A stretch of 64,000 nucleotides of DNA from Siniperca chuatsi (taxonomy: Eukaryota; Chordata; Actinopteri; Centrarchiformes; Sinipercidae): NCBI RefSeq assembly GCF_020085105.1, contig NC_058046.1, positions 10,004,175 to 10,068,174 on the forward strand, written 5' to 3'. Positions 1 through 14,300 of this stretch are shown here, piece by piece. Positions within the stretch are counted from its first letter, which is position 1. The number at the start of each line of letters is the position of its first letter. A model generated the notes under the pieces. It ran no database searches, was not told the DNA's origin, and worked only from the letters and a program-made list of their open reading frames with translations. The position numbers and the translations under genes are program-made.

Positions 1-3000
1 AACTGACAAATGTATCACTTAAATGTAATGTAGTCTTTAAGAGTAGGAAAATAAATGTGGGCAATATCACATGATATTGCACATTACAATTCAAATCATA
101 GTCTCACACTTTGATATCAATATTATAATAATGAATCTTCCAGCTGTACCCAAACTCACTCAGCAGGAAAATGAATATATGAGTTTTCAGTTCAAATAAA
201 AAACAGTACACTTATGAAAAAAGAAGACAGAGCAAAAAGATCAGAGCGCTACAGTATGGGCTGGAGCTGAGAAGAACAGGGATTAATTCACTGCTTGGTA
301 AAACAGTGTGGCCCAAAAACGTATGGCTACTTCATTCATGACTTAGATTTTATTGTATTTCTGCTATAATGAAAACAGAAGAAAACTAGAAAAAGCTCAT
401 TTTTGAGGAAAATGCAAAAGGACAATAATCCTGATTATACTACAGTATGAACCAGTGTCACTTCTGGGGAAGTGAGGTGTGTCACTACCGTTTCCCGGGC
501 TTCTTGGCACATGACTCTAATTAGCATTAACATAAGTTTGTCAGCTACAAAACTAGCCAAATATTCTTGTGTGTTAAATGTAAAATATTATGCTAAATTA
601 CCTAAATAAATACAACCTGGTGGTATTAGGTAAAGTGCAGAAGATGTTAGCCTGTTGGAGAAGTTAACATTTATCTTAGTCCTATAAAACCATGTGAAAG
701 AGATGCTAATATATCCTCCAAACTAGAACTGAAAACATAAACCTCTCGTGTTGTCAATGTCAGTGCTTGAGTTTAGCAAATTATGTGTGATTAAACATAT
801 CTGCCTTGAAAACTTATACATAAAACACAAAAATTAAAAATGAATATTTTCCAGTGTTTTTAGGCTTCTTCCTGCTCAGGATAAAAAGCTAATGGTACTG
901 TAACTTTGATGACAAACACAATATCACTGAGTACAACAAGCTAATCCTTAACTGCATATTAGCTGCCTAACATTTTGTTTTAGCTTTAAGTTGGACCCTA
1001 ATCTATTTTTCCATAACTTGCTAATGTTAAAATGCTAACATTAGCAAAAAAAAAACATCTAAAAGACTGAAAATAAAGTTATATTTGCCCACTAAAACAT
1101 TTTGCTTTCTGTATGGCTTTCTTATACTTTTGTGGCAGAAAAATAAGCAACCCTATTATCTTTCCACTGGCTCACCAGAAAAAGCAAATACTTTTTTAAA
1201 CTGAAAACCTAAACATATTTTGCACACATCATCTCACATTCCCCTGCTAAAACAAACCCACACTGTCTACCTTTTACAAAACATCTAAATTTAACCCCTT
1301 GACAGAGGCAATCGATACAATACTAACACTTTTGCAGTCACGCTGTTTGTCCAGCCCAGACAAAGACATGAGTTATAGCCTTTGCAGGATGGACGATGTA
1401 GAACAGGTGCCAAGACAACAGAGCAGTGCCAGGATGGGCGGCCGAGGGACTGGGGAGTGGGAAGGCCAGGGAGGTTGGAGGTGCATGTTAATCACTTCAG
1501 GAGCAGGAGGCAGAGCTCTGCAGGTGTTTGTCCCACAAAGGACCATTGACTCTGGGTCCGGACTGGCTTTCCCCTGACCACTCGCTATCACAGACCGCTT
1601 CAGTCAGCTCACATTAGCCACAAAACACAGCTCATGCATGATCCAACACAGCAGAAGAACTCTGAATCACAATCATTTCAGTCTCCATATGCAGTAAATA
1701 CACAGGGATGAGCCTGCGAGTGTCACTTGAAATAACTCATGTGCACTGTGATAGTTTTGCTGATAATTACCACCCTATGTGACTCAGTCAAGAAATACTC
1801 CATACATTTTGAACATGACTACCACTTTATGCATTAAGCACTCAAGGGTGTGAAGCATATAATTTCTGCTCTAATTGAACTGACAAACACATAATACCAT
1901 TTATATGTAATACTGCTGTTGCTCTATAATTCCTATAGACACTCAATAATGAAATGCTACGCTGACCATGAAACTATAATGAGGTAGGTAAAAGGCTAAT
2001 ATGAGTAACATAACATTGGCTCTCAATGTAGAGCGGTAATATATTTACCTGAATGCAAAGGGTAATTTCTTCTCTATTGTTAGTGCCGAACCTGCAGACT
2101 TGTTTAAAAAAAAAGGCACATGGTCAAAACCAAGTTTGGTGTAATTAATAACATTAACAAGGGCTGCACTCGGTTTAACTGTACCTGTTCCAGGGCCCCA
2201 CTATTGTGCATGTTGGCATACTAACTTGGCCTACTGATACACTTAAATGAGACAGAGGCGTGGTTAATGGTATTAATTACACCTGTGCTGCTGAAGTCGA
2301 GAGAATATTCCCCTGTTGCTACTGTCGGTGAGCTTTATGGTGTGATTAAAATGGCTGGCTAGGTCAAGTAACAAATACTGTTATATGTATTTACATCCCT
2401 GGTATGGTAAATTAGCACCTGGAAATGATCCCTCTCGGGTATCAGACAATATAGAAAAAGGCTATACGATGAAGACAATGTGAACAATCTGAGAGGAAAT
2501 GTATAGAACTCAAACATTTTATTTCTTGTTTTGTTAGTTTAAATGTTTTAGTTGATTCATCTTTCATTTAATGGCAGTAATAAATGCCTGATTTTACACT
2601 CAATAGGTCCCACTCCCTTAAAGATCTCAATTTTGCACTACATGATATGATCCATCCTGAAGAGACTAAATCTCTGTTAGGAATGATCATTGTCTGGATA
2701 TACTAAATCCATGAATGTGTTTGCCTTAAAATACACATGGTCTATTGCAATACATTGTAACTGCTATTGCAGTGTGTTGCAAAACCAATTAATGCATGGA
2801 GACTTCTTTTTCTACTGTTTACTACTCTCCTCTTTCAAGTGCCATGAGGACTTTTGATTTAAATAGCAATACAAAATATTGGCTGCAGGCTGTTTTGACA
2901 CAGAAATATTGATATCAGCCTTCAGAAAAGCATGACTGTGAAAAATCCAAGACCTTTATACCCCTCATCACATAAAACAACTTTCTTGCAACTGTTTCTT

Positions 3001-5700
3001 TCTTGCCAACGTGGTTCACATGTCCCTCTGACGCAGCCAGGGAAACATTTCACACAGGTGTAAGAGCACAGGGCCAGTCAGTATCCGCAGCCCTCACGGA
3101 GCATGAGGCCATCACATAGAACTAAACACCTGTGGCAGCAGGAAACTCCTCCATCTCTCCCACTTGCAGAATGATTCATTTTAAAGGAGGGCTTAGTGAA
3201 ATATGAAAGAAGTTCCTCATTATCCCACATTCAAATGTATACAAATGTTTTTGTAATGGGTACATAGAAGCGCATAAAATAGATTTCTGGCCGATACATT
3301 GCTGAAAGAGGTATGGTGAAACAGTTTAGTAGCAGGAGCTCTAAGACATGATTATTCATCTGTGATCCGCTTGTGACCCACCTGTCCAAGGTGTAGCCAC
3401 CTCAGCCGAATGCAGGATAGGCTTCAGCCCCCACAATCCTGAACAATATAGGGAATATAGAAAATGCATGGCGTGAAAGCCTGATTTTCAGACCAGGGAA
3501 TCATCTTAGATAGTGTCATGGCAAGTCAGTTCCTGCAGACTTGAGACAAAGACAGAAGCTGACAGAAACCAGCTTCTACATTTATATCCAAACTGCCAAC
3601 ATGCTGCAGGGCTGACAGTTAGTACTACATCTCCTTCAGGCATTGCACTTGCTAATAAATTAGTGCATTAGAGCATGAACTACTCTTGAGACTAAAGCTG
3701 ACCTCAGGTCTTGTCAAGTCCATAAGAAAAATGACATATTAACCTTTAAGATATTTAAGTGGTGATACAAGAATGAATTCCATAGACAAAATAACAAAAA
3801 GTCTTTTTCAAAGAGACAGGCCACATCTGGGGTCAGATCTGCTGGGTAAATTTTAAATTCTCCAGAGTAAAAAAACACATGTGCTTGCCACAATATGCAG
3901 CTATTTTCTGTTGGTCATTAATTAGCTTGTTAACTGGTGATTATGGTAGTGAATTCTAACAACTGTGCTTTTTATGCCTCAGGAAAAACAGAATATATAA
4001 TAGAGGACAAGATAAAGTTGTTTTATTTTGTCAGCATGCAGGAAAGCGTGTGATAATTTAAGCAGGAAATCGATAAAATTGGGTTTTTTAACATTAGCAT
4101 TCATGGGAAGTCTTGTTTACCCCCGGTTGTGGAGCATGTTTCAGTTTTCAGCACAGTCGCAGGTGGTGTGGAAATTCTCGTCCTGTCCAGAGACTGCTCT
4201 GTGTTTGAGTTGCAAATATTTTGTGCTCCAAATGAGCTACTTCCTGATTGCCAAAAAGCCCAAAATGTATTCTGTGAAAGTGAGGATGTGCTGACATAGA
4301 AGCATCTGAGGAGAACTTTGCAAATATGACTGGTGTGAACCATGTGCCAAAAAAATGAAGTCTTTCAGGAGGGCAAGATCCTACAAACTCTTACAATGTA
4401 ACGATGACTGAATGTGGGTCCGTGCTGACACTCTGAGCAGTCTGCAATGACTTCCCTTATGAAATGACCAGTTTACATAGTCCATATACAGCCTATATTG
4501 TGAAGGTCCTTGAGAGAGTTAGCCGACTAAACCTGGAGCACCTGGCCTCAGTGCTCACTACTATGTAGCCCCCAGTGATCAGTGTGGATCTGTTGCTTTT
4601 CCTGCACCTGCAACCCCTTTTCTGGTTTTGCTTAGCTTTTTGTTCCGTACCTCACAACACCATCCGCATACACACACACAGCTATGCTATGCCACTGACT
4701 AACACACCTTGTATATTTAATTTCATATAAAAATAATTCAAAAATTGCCATTGCATGTCCATTTTCCGCCAGGTCTCTTTTAAAAATGTATCTTGAAAAA
4801 AAATATATTATTTCAGTAATGACATTGAGGCTGAGTATGTGCCACTCTTAGTACATTTACCACACTAACAGAGCTAAATTAAACCCGACAACCTCACCAG
4901 GACTTTCAAACTCAAGAATAAGTAAAGGCAAATGAATTGCACTTGCTCGCAGTTAATTGCTTCACTTGCATCCAACCACATCCTGAGCACATTAGTGCTG
5001 GCTGGGTGTGAAAAAGCTGACCAGGACCAATCAAAGTCTACTGAGAGCTTCATCTGAGGCCTCGTAATAGCCTGAGCTCAGGTCGCTGTTTTGAAGCGTT
5101 CAGTCATTCTGGCGGATACTCACATGGGACATGAACACAGCACCACCACCCCAACAACACCATCAGTCCAGCCACTGACAGCCGCCCCCTCTCCAAATAA
5201 GGTAATTAGAGGAGGAAAAACCGGAAGACTCTCCATGGTAACTCACTCACAAACAGGAGGGGCAAAACAATGGACTAGTAAGGATGAGATGATTGACAGC
5301 TCGTTGCGGCTCGCGCTCGCTGCCTTTGACTGCATCCATTAGCGATAAGAGCTTACAACAACACACGGATACACAGAATAGGCCTATATCACGTTATATC
5401 AATGTATTTCATACAATAAGCTATTCAGCAGCATAAAATCTAGTTTCCACCGTCGTACCACATTAAAAAACACCGACTATTTAATAAAAGCGTGATAAAT
5501 CGTTTCTAACACACCTTGCCCGTGTATCCTAATTAACAGCGGGTGCCTCATCTGAGCTCCTGCGCACTCATCTGCAAGGAAGCCGACGGTTTATTGTCAG
5601 CTTGTCCAATATCACTTTACATTGTTATTACATTCTTGTTATTACATTATTGTCACACCCTACTCCTGAGTTGTAATGGCACAGGCTAAAACTTGGCGTT
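1..5700. other. Non-coding flank, no supported gene
   Basis: This AT-rich stretch has no open frame with recognisable protein similarity, and no run of exon-like segments could be joined. A more GC-rich patch lies at about 1370-1600, but its two short open frames look like chance. By synteny with human 22q11.2 the next gene to the left would be ARVCF on the minus strand, so this may be a first intron or 5' flank of such a gene. That is inference only. A small palindrome sits at about 1020-1045 (GCTAATGTT, 8-base spacer, AACATTAGC). Confidence 0.5.
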
Positions 5701-5760
5701 GCAAGATAATCACCACATGGATTTGCGCGAGAAAGCGCAGAGCTGCTGTATTTATATTAC

Positions 5761-6110
5761 CTCAGTTTCTCCTGTTCATCCTTGTTCTTGAAAGCGACGA
5801 GACTCTCCGGTGTGATGTGCAGTAGCCTAGTCCGAGCCTCAGCCGAATAACGTTATTCTGCATTCAACTTGGCTGCTGCGGGGATAGCCTACTACTCTAA
5901 TTGTAGTTGTCAGGTAGCTGCTCGCGCGTCCCTTCAGTCACGCGCCACATGCAAACACTGAAGTATCCTAACGCTAACTGATTTAAAAGTTATTTCTTGT
6001 ACTCAAAGCGACTATCGTTAATTATTACTAATTAGTGACTGCGATGTTGTGTTGTATGAAAGGCAGAGCAGTCTTTATCCCTCTCATCCACAACAGCGCT
6101 GGATGCTGTC
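5761..6110 (-). promoter_or_regulatory. Possible 5' non-coding exon and promoter of a leftward gene
   Basis: Base composition becomes CpG-richer between about 5500 and 6110. On the minus strand a plausible splice donor (GAG, then GTAATATAAA) lies at the 5761/5760 boundary. That is what a non-coding first exon of a divergent gene to the left would look like. ARVCF is the expected neighbour by synteny, but no coding sequence is visible to confirm it. It could also be an unrelated CpG-rich patch. Confidence 0.25.
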
Positions 6111-6999
6111 GGTCAGCAAGTGTCTCCGCCCCATCACCGCTCGCACAGTATTGGAGGAAATTTGTGATTGATATTTTTTGATGATTTATCTGGAACATTA
6201 TTTATTAAGTAAATTACTCTTATTATTCTTTAAATTGTTCTCATTTGGTTAGTACGCAATGCTATAGCCAAGCCTTATTGTTTGTGTAAAGCGATTATTT
6301 CGTGAACTCGTCCATTAAATGCCAGAAAACACATAATATAAGTTAGTCACTCATATGTAGGCTATCAGTTATATTTTATTTCATCATCTCCTCCGTCTTC
6401 TATTTCCCCAGATTCGCCACATCTATTGTTATAATAATTTACGGTGACATTGTCAAGTCAGCATAGATACAAAGAAAACGTCGAGTGAATATTTTTTCAA
6501 AGTAAAAGTTATCAAAGCGCTACAAACACCAGAGTAAAACATATACTGTACAGCACTATAGTGTAGATCTGTGCATAAGAAATCGGTGGTTTATGTTGTT
6601 TTTTTTATACAACCTTCAGAGTAGTATGCTATGTGTTAAGCATTAGCGTAATAATTTCTTTATTTATTTATATATCTATGTTTCTTAGTTGTCCTATAGG
6701 CTCTGAATGAAGGTGATGTAATCATACAGCGCTGAACCTTGTGTTTCAGCCGCAAGTCAAGTCAATGTAGATTTCAGTCACACTATCAGAGTTATCAGGA
6801 GCAACTCTGATTTGGACGCATATTGTATTGAAACAATTATCCTGGCACCTAATATAGAAAAAACGGTGTGTTTCATTTTTGTTCTGGTCTCAACAAGCCA
6901 AGCCTAAATCCATATTTTAAATAACTTCACTAAAACAGAATAATACCAATGCTTTTATTTTTAATGTAACTGTAACTAACCGGAAAAGTAACTGTAACT

Positions 7000-7280
7000 A
7001 TCTGCCGTGAGCTTGTTGGTTGTCACGTTGCTTGTAAACTGACGAATCACAGAGAACTTCAGAGCCTTGTTGGGAGTACACTCGTTTTATGTACTCACAG
7101 TATCGGGGTGGGTGGGATACAAGACAACGCACAGAGAACAAACGCTCACGCCAGTTGTAGCGGTTTATGAGACGACTGGAGACACAAATCGAGGTCACTC
7201 AATGTGAATACTTCCTCTTAGTTGTCAAAGCGAGTGTAAAGGGACAGTGAGTGCAACTAGCCGACACTACACAGCGGTAA
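7000..7280 (+). promoter_or_regulatory. tango2: Probable TANGO2 promoter and first non-coding exon region
   Basis: This CpG-containing stretch lies about 1.1-1.4 kb upstream of the TANGO2 start codon. A candidate donor (CAGCG followed by GTAAAC) is at 7276/7277. A matching acceptor, a long pyrimidine run ending in CAG at 8328, precedes the exon holding the start codon. The exact transcription start cannot be placed from sequence. Confidence 0.3.
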
Positions 7281-8328
7281 ACTGAGTAGAAGACAACGGG
7301 CAAACAATTAGCTGAGCAAATGATATTTGCAGTCTAATGTGTGGCGCATAGCTTAGGTAGGTAGCTAAAGTTTGCTTGGTTAGTCTCTCTGTCATCGTTA
7401 TGTTATTGACTGTAATACTGAAAACGTTAGCTAGTTATTGCTAAGGTTACCAAGTTATGCTAATACTAGTTTACTGGTAGCCGTAGAACGAGCCAAATGT
7501 TATAATGTTACTTAACTATTGTTTGGTGTGCAAGGCAAGACTAGTTTGTTACCATCCTTAAATAGCTACATAACAGACAGTGGCTATGCTATTTGGCTAG
7601 CTCATCTTGAAGCAGGACTCCAGCAACTATTAATAACTTGCCACAGTGCTAACGTTACTCACTTGTTTAACGCAGCGTTATTAGATCGTTAGCATATGCA
7701 GTTAATGTTAACTGTCTGATGAGTCGTTATAACCTGCTAGCTTGGTAGTATTAGATGACTATAGTACCCTACCTAGTACATCATTGAATGATATTGTGAA
7801 TCATGGAGGAGCTACTGAATATCTGTTAGTTAATCGCAACCTTTGTACTCATTACAGTTAAAAGATTAGTAAAGATAATAACCTTTGTGATACCATGCCT
7901 AACACTTGCTATTCTGAACATGGGTCATGTTTACAGGGGTACACACACAGTATGCACTCTGGATGGTCCATTTGTTTATCCTACAGTCAAGTAACGTTAC
8001 ACCATGTAAGTATTGGAATAACCACTGTTTAGTGAAGTATATGTATTCTGATGAGTGCATCCTAAAGATATGGCACATTGCCAAGTCTTTTTCTTCCAGA
8101 TATATGCTCTATGAACACAGACAGTGAAGAAAACCTTTAGTTGCTGTTATCTCAGTCTGTATAATATTGCACAATGTGAACACACGGCCTCCCTAGATCA
8201 TAATTTAGTTTCACAACATATGTCTTCATTTCTACATTCACCACACTCCCACACGTCCATGCTCTCGTACACCAACACTAAACACATGTGCTTACTTGTT
8301 TCTTTTTCTGTTTTCTTCTCTTTGTCAG

Positions 8329-8389
8329 ATATGACAACGATTCGAAGGTGGATTGAGTGAAACCTTGTCATCGATCCCACATTACATCC
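8329..8389 (+). other. tango2: TANGO2 5' UTR part of the first coding exon
   Basis: A strong polypyrimidine tract (about 8300-8325) ends in CAG at 8328, immediately before this segment. An in-frame stop lies upstream of the ATG at 8390, so the coding sequence cannot extend further 5' in this exon. Confidence 0.5.
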
Positions 8390-11300
8390 ATGTGTATAAT
8401 TTTCTTCAAGTTTGACCCCCGGCCTGCATCCAAAAGTGCCTACAGGTGAGCAATTAACTCTTTCAACAAACTTTTCTACTTAATGTGCACAATGCAATGT
8501 AAGTATATAAGAAGGCTAATTTGATCAGCCATGCAGTACAGGAAGGGGATGTCCAAACGACAAGACTTTCTAACAAGTGAGCTGCTAACCAGAATTACTC
8601 CACCAAACACCAAAACTTGATGCTTCAAAATTTTAACCAAAAATCTTAATATGTTTAAACAAACCCTCTTCATTAACATAGGTCAGAGAGCACAGTCACC
8701 CACAGAACTGCACACTTGGAGCTAGTAGAGATTTAGTGTCTTGCTTAAGGGCACTCCTGTAGAGCAGCCGAAGAATGGTGTCTTACATGGCCCTCTGCCA
8801 ACCTCCTTAAATCTTAAGTGTCAAGCAGCAAGTGGAAAAACACCACTATAGAGAGATTTCGACACTGCAGTGTGTTTGTGTTAACCTTGTAAAATCCTGA
8901 AGTACTCCCTGTTTGTTCCATCTTGATAAACAATGTTACAATAAGTCAAGTCACATCAAGTCTTGACATCACTGCTGTCATGCTCTGACAATGCTGCACT
9001 GTTCCCTGTTCCTCTTCCAGGGTTGTCTAGTGTGACACTTGGAGCTTTGAGGTGCAAACCCACACAAACAGCAGTATAGTAACAAAGGACTTAAGGGAAG
9101 ATCATTTTCTTTTTTGTTGTTGTATCATCTATTTTATAAACATGTGGAACTAAAAGACATATGATTTTGGAGGTGCCAAGTCTTTGCCAGGGCCCAAGTT
9201 TTTTATGGGATGACATGAATAGCCCTCTATATTAGCCACGTGAAGTGCTTACTTACGTACTTACTGTAGAAAATACATCACATCTTGTGCTCAAATCTCG
9301 AATCTTTGTGCAACCTTCATGTGCCCTACCCAGCAGTAATTGCTAACTTCTTTCAGTGGGCAGCACAGACCAGTGCACTATGGATGTCAATGTGAGTTAC
9401 AGGGTGATGTCGAGTCCAGTTTATTATAATCCCCCTGAGCTCGAGAGTGAGCTCTCTACCTGGCCATAGTCCATCTCTGTCCTTCCCTCTGGGAGAATGA
9501 CCCCGCCTAAGGAGATCACAGCAGAGGTGTGTCATGAGTACTGACTCAGACCTGAACCTGGGGAAAGGTGAAACGTACTGTGTCCTAATGTGGTTACATC
9601 AGTGCTATATATAGACTACTAGTCGCACAAGTAGTTTTCTTTTGCTGTAGTGATGTGTAAATCAAAAGGAATGTGCAGCAAACTTAGATTAAATTGGGTT
9701 TAAAGCAAGATTAAAGTCCAATTATTACATTCCCACAGCACAAAATTACAGGAATATACCTGCAGGGTTTAAATGGGTTCATGTTCAGCACAAATGACTC
9801 AGTGATTACCCACATGCTGAGATTTCTGTATTTCAAAACTCCATTTCTAGCCTCCTTTTTTAGTTGTTCAGAATGAAAGCAGTTCTGCAATCAGCCAACC
9901 AGAATTGTAATATGATTTTGACCTGTAATTATAGCTTTTCCTTTAGGCTACTCAATGTCATTTAAATATCAACAGCTCCACTAGCAGTCCCTAGAGGTTG
10001 CTATGTTCATTGCACCCAAAAGATGAAAGTGATTGACTAAACAAACTGTTCACCGACAGTTTTTCATGGAGCTTTTGCAATGGTGGGGATAAAATTGTTT
10101 ATCCCCTTAAGAGTATGATGCCACTTGTGGTAATCTGCCAATTAAATTATGATATGTGCTGTAAGCAAGCTGACATTTTGGCCCAGCGCTGGCTTAAGAG
10201 GAAAGCTCATGGAGTGCCCAAAGTCTAAAAGGTTGATAGTCTTGGGAGCATGAATATGCTCATTATATATCATGACAGCCTGCCAATTAGATTTTAATAT
10301 TTTTAACCACGCTAGCGGTGTGGCTCTAAGGATAGCAATGTCGGTGTGTCAGTTGGTTGGTCCACCACTTTGGTCCAGACTGAAATATATCTCAACATCT
10401 ATTAGATGGATTGCCAACACATTTTGTGCAGGCATTCATGAGGTCTTGAGGTCTTTGGTTTTGCACTGACATGTCTTGACGACTACAGGACGGATTGCCA
10501 TGAAACTTGGTACAGATATGCAGGGTGCCCAGAGGATGAATCCTAATGACTTTGGTGATCCCCTGACTTTTCCTGTAGCACTACCAGCAGGTTAAAGTTT
10601 TCACTTATCAAGTGAAATATCTCCGCATCTGCTAATAGTCATGAAAAACAGTTTCCTCTCGGGACAATAAATATCTACAGCAAACTTCATAGAGTTCATG
10701 CTATTTTCCAAAATACCCTCTCTCAGAGCAAATCTTTGGTCAAGTGGGAATCTAACATGACGTTAATGCGAGATAAAAGGTCAAGGACTCACAAAAATGA
10801 CATAGAATGATCCTATGGGAATCATGAATATCCTCCATAGCAAACCTGAAGTGGCTGCTGCCCAGTCTACAAGCCACTGTGTTTATAAAATAGAAAAGAA
10901 ATCAGAGTTCAGTATTCATGAAGAGCTTTGATACCTCTCTGCTTCTCACCATCCCTCCTACACGATGCAGCTGGCTGGCTTACTGTGATCAGAGCTGCTC
11001 GCTTGTGATTTTCCCCTCAGGATCCGATAGCAGATGCTCTCTCTTGTGTAGCATCATTAGTGTTAGCTTTGTTTTCTGGAGCAGTGGTGGGTCACACAGT
11101 GCCAGGGGAACAGGTTATCATTAGCCTTTGATGCACAGAGGTTGACCTGTATTAGGTCAGTTTGGTTTATCTGTTTGCTCTTAACAGGATCCAAGCTCCC
11201 ATCCTGGAAGATTAATAGGGGGACCATTGCCAAGAAAGAGAAACATACAGCTATTATAGAGGTCAATAAATTTCATTGGCCTTTTTTTTTTTTTTTTGGC

Positions 11301-14300
11301 CTGTGTAGTTTGACCAAAGGGTGTATAAATCCCTCTGTGCAGTGTTTAAGTCCATATCTCAATGATATGATTCTCTGCTAAAATGCTAATTCATGTTTAC
11401 AAAAGTCATATGGTGCAATAGTGAGAGGTCATCCTGTCCTCTGAGCAAGGGAATAATTGTTTCCTGTGTTTCATAACTGCTGAATGGGTGAGATGAGCTG
11501 GATGAAGAGTTGTGTGCATGTGTGTTGCTATGTGAGTAATGGATAACAGAAGCTGAGTGAGGATACATAGCCACTAAGTGATGTTTCCAATTGACAGCAG
11601 TGACCTGCTAGTAAAGGCATGTAGAAACGAATGGCTGGTGCTGCATTAGATACAGGTCGCAATGCAGTTTGCAGTTGTTAATGGTCATCAACATAATGGC
11701 ATCATTACTTGCTGACACCCTGAATAATAATGCAGGTCAAAGTGTAGTGCAGTGCTTAACTGACAGGCAGCCTGTGTCAGACTACGGAGTCTCATTCATT
11801 AAATCAGACCACACTCTTGTTCAGGCTGTTCACTCTGGTTTGTAGCAGTAAATGTTTGTGTTGTAGCCGTGCTTTGGCGATAAAACAGATTTAGAATCGG
11901 ATAAAATGCCTGGAAAGGTTGCAGACACGAGTCAGGCACAGACAGCTTTGCGAAATGAGATGAAATGAGAGGATTATCTAGATCTGTCACAGTTTTAGGT
12001 ACATTTTTCTTATTTGAAATTGTTTAAAAAAAAATAAGATTTTGATTTAAGAAGAAGATCTTAAATGTGAGTATTTACAAGATTTTAGTATCATGATATA
12101 AATTGTGTCCACGTTACCCACCCTGTCTATCAAAAAAAGCAATTGCACCAACAGCTGCTGTATTACACTGACACAGCCAGCTGACACAGAACCTGGTGAA
12201 CTTGGATCACAACTTGTGTTTGACTTTACTTCTTCTCTCTTAAGACTGGTTGTCTGTAACTTTTATATTGGCTTGTCCTTTTGATGTCACATTCCTTTTG
12301 ATCCTCTTTTCTTTGGTCATCATGAAAGGAAGTTAGCCTCCTTGTAACCTCGACCTTTTGTGTCCTCTGCATCCTGCTCAATCAGTTTGTAATATCACTG
12401 TACTTGAAGACTCCTGGACACATCTGAGACCTTTATAAAGTCAGGGAGAGACTGAGGTTGTTACAGCAAACCTGTAACACTATGTCCAGGATACTGAGTC
12501 AGTGGCAAACTGTCTGTCTGTCTGTCCACAAACTCATTAACTTATGGGATGGGATATCATGTGTTCATGATGATGAATGAGCCGTTGATGATGGATCTAC
12601 TGTTGAGACCAGTGATGGCCTTCTGTAATATCTCATTGGTTCACGTCAAGAGCGAATGAACAAACAACTTCCAAACCCTTCTCCCTCCCTCTCCCCAGGC
12701 TCATTTTGGCTGCAAACAGAGATGAGTTCTACAACAGGCCGTCCAAAGCTGCAGACTTCTGGGGGACCAACAGCGAGATCCTCAGTGGTAAGTCTGTACA
12801 TTTGAGTCCAGCGTACAGCGTGTACACTTGCTTGCTTGTCGTCTTTAACAGGAGATGGCCAAAATGGTTAAAAGTTGCAAACAAAACAACACAAAATCAG
12901 GCAACAGAAAATGTTAAACTGATGTAGAATGTGTGTTAAATCTAGACAAATGGAATATGTGTTAGACTTAAACATACCTCCCTCTGGCTTTGTGACTATG
13001 TGTAAATGCTGCCGATGTTGGCTTTTTAGCTATGTTTGACTACAGTTTTATTCAAGGCTAAATGGCTTTCAGTAATCAAGGAAAAATCTGTCTCCTTCAA
13101 CCCAGTATCCAATTCTCCTCCACTCCATCACGGGACATCCCCACCCGCAGTAAACTATATTTAATTGACTGATGTCCAATACACATTATAGCCAAGCAGA
13201 GGAAATCAATCATCTTTTTTTTTCTGCTGAAGGAGGAAACGCAGAGATAGCCTCGTTGTTCATCAGTCTCCTTCTCCCCTCTGAAATAGAGGGGTCAGGA
13301 CTCCGGTAGTGGGCCCTTAATTGATGGCTGCTTTTATGCGATGTGACAGGAATAAATGGCTCTGCCTTATCTGCGGGTCCGGGGGGGAGCGGAGGCAGGG
13401 CCCTGAAGGAGACACAGCATGACGAGAAGGGAAGTAAGCTATAGCTCCCAGTGGGATCAGGCTAGCTTTCCATCCGCTCCCAGAGGAGTGAGGCCACTTG
13501 GCTCTCTTGGTCACTGTCAGTGTAAGTGGACCTGTCTTTATTGATCACCAGGAAGTGCAGTAGACTTGCAGTGCCCCACCTTTTCCATGTCATATGAAGA
13601 AGAGGAATGTGGAAAGAAAACAATGCCTTTATTGATGGATTGAGTTTATTTCATTACTGCCAATGCTACACATGAGCGTAGTCCAATCAACATACAAAGG
13701 ATGTACTCCTCATATACTTGCTTTAATTTGTGATTTTTTTTAAATGTCAGTGACAGTCAGTGGTGATTACATCAGTTGTTCAGTTCTGTATTTCTGTATC
13801 TTAATGCAGGCTAGTTCAAGTTTGGTATGTTTTCTTACTGCCTTTGTCAGACTTTCAAAGGAAGGACATTTTGCTTCAGAATTTGCAGATTGAGGGTTAG
13901 CCTTGCCAAGGACAGCCCCCATTGTTGAAAGACTAATATTGTAAATGGAGAAAGAGATAACCAATGAGATTAAGGTCTGTATTCAGTAATGCTGAATATC
14001 TGCTGTTTTTACATAATTTGTTAACAATTTTCAAGGAAGGTTCCTACAAAGAATGATGTAATTTAGTGCTAATTATTGGAGAAATAGCCATTTCCGTAAC
14101 AGAAAAGCTCCATTTTAAACCCAAATTATAATCACTCCTTATTTGTTTATTATTGGAAGCTTTATTTTTCATATGTTGACTTTTATGCTTGCCTGTTGAC
14201 AAATTTCACTTTTTTGCATGTTCAGCTGATCTGCTGTATTTTGACTAAAAAAAGCTAGCAATTAAATATAGTTATTCAATTGTAAGTCTACCAATTGAAC

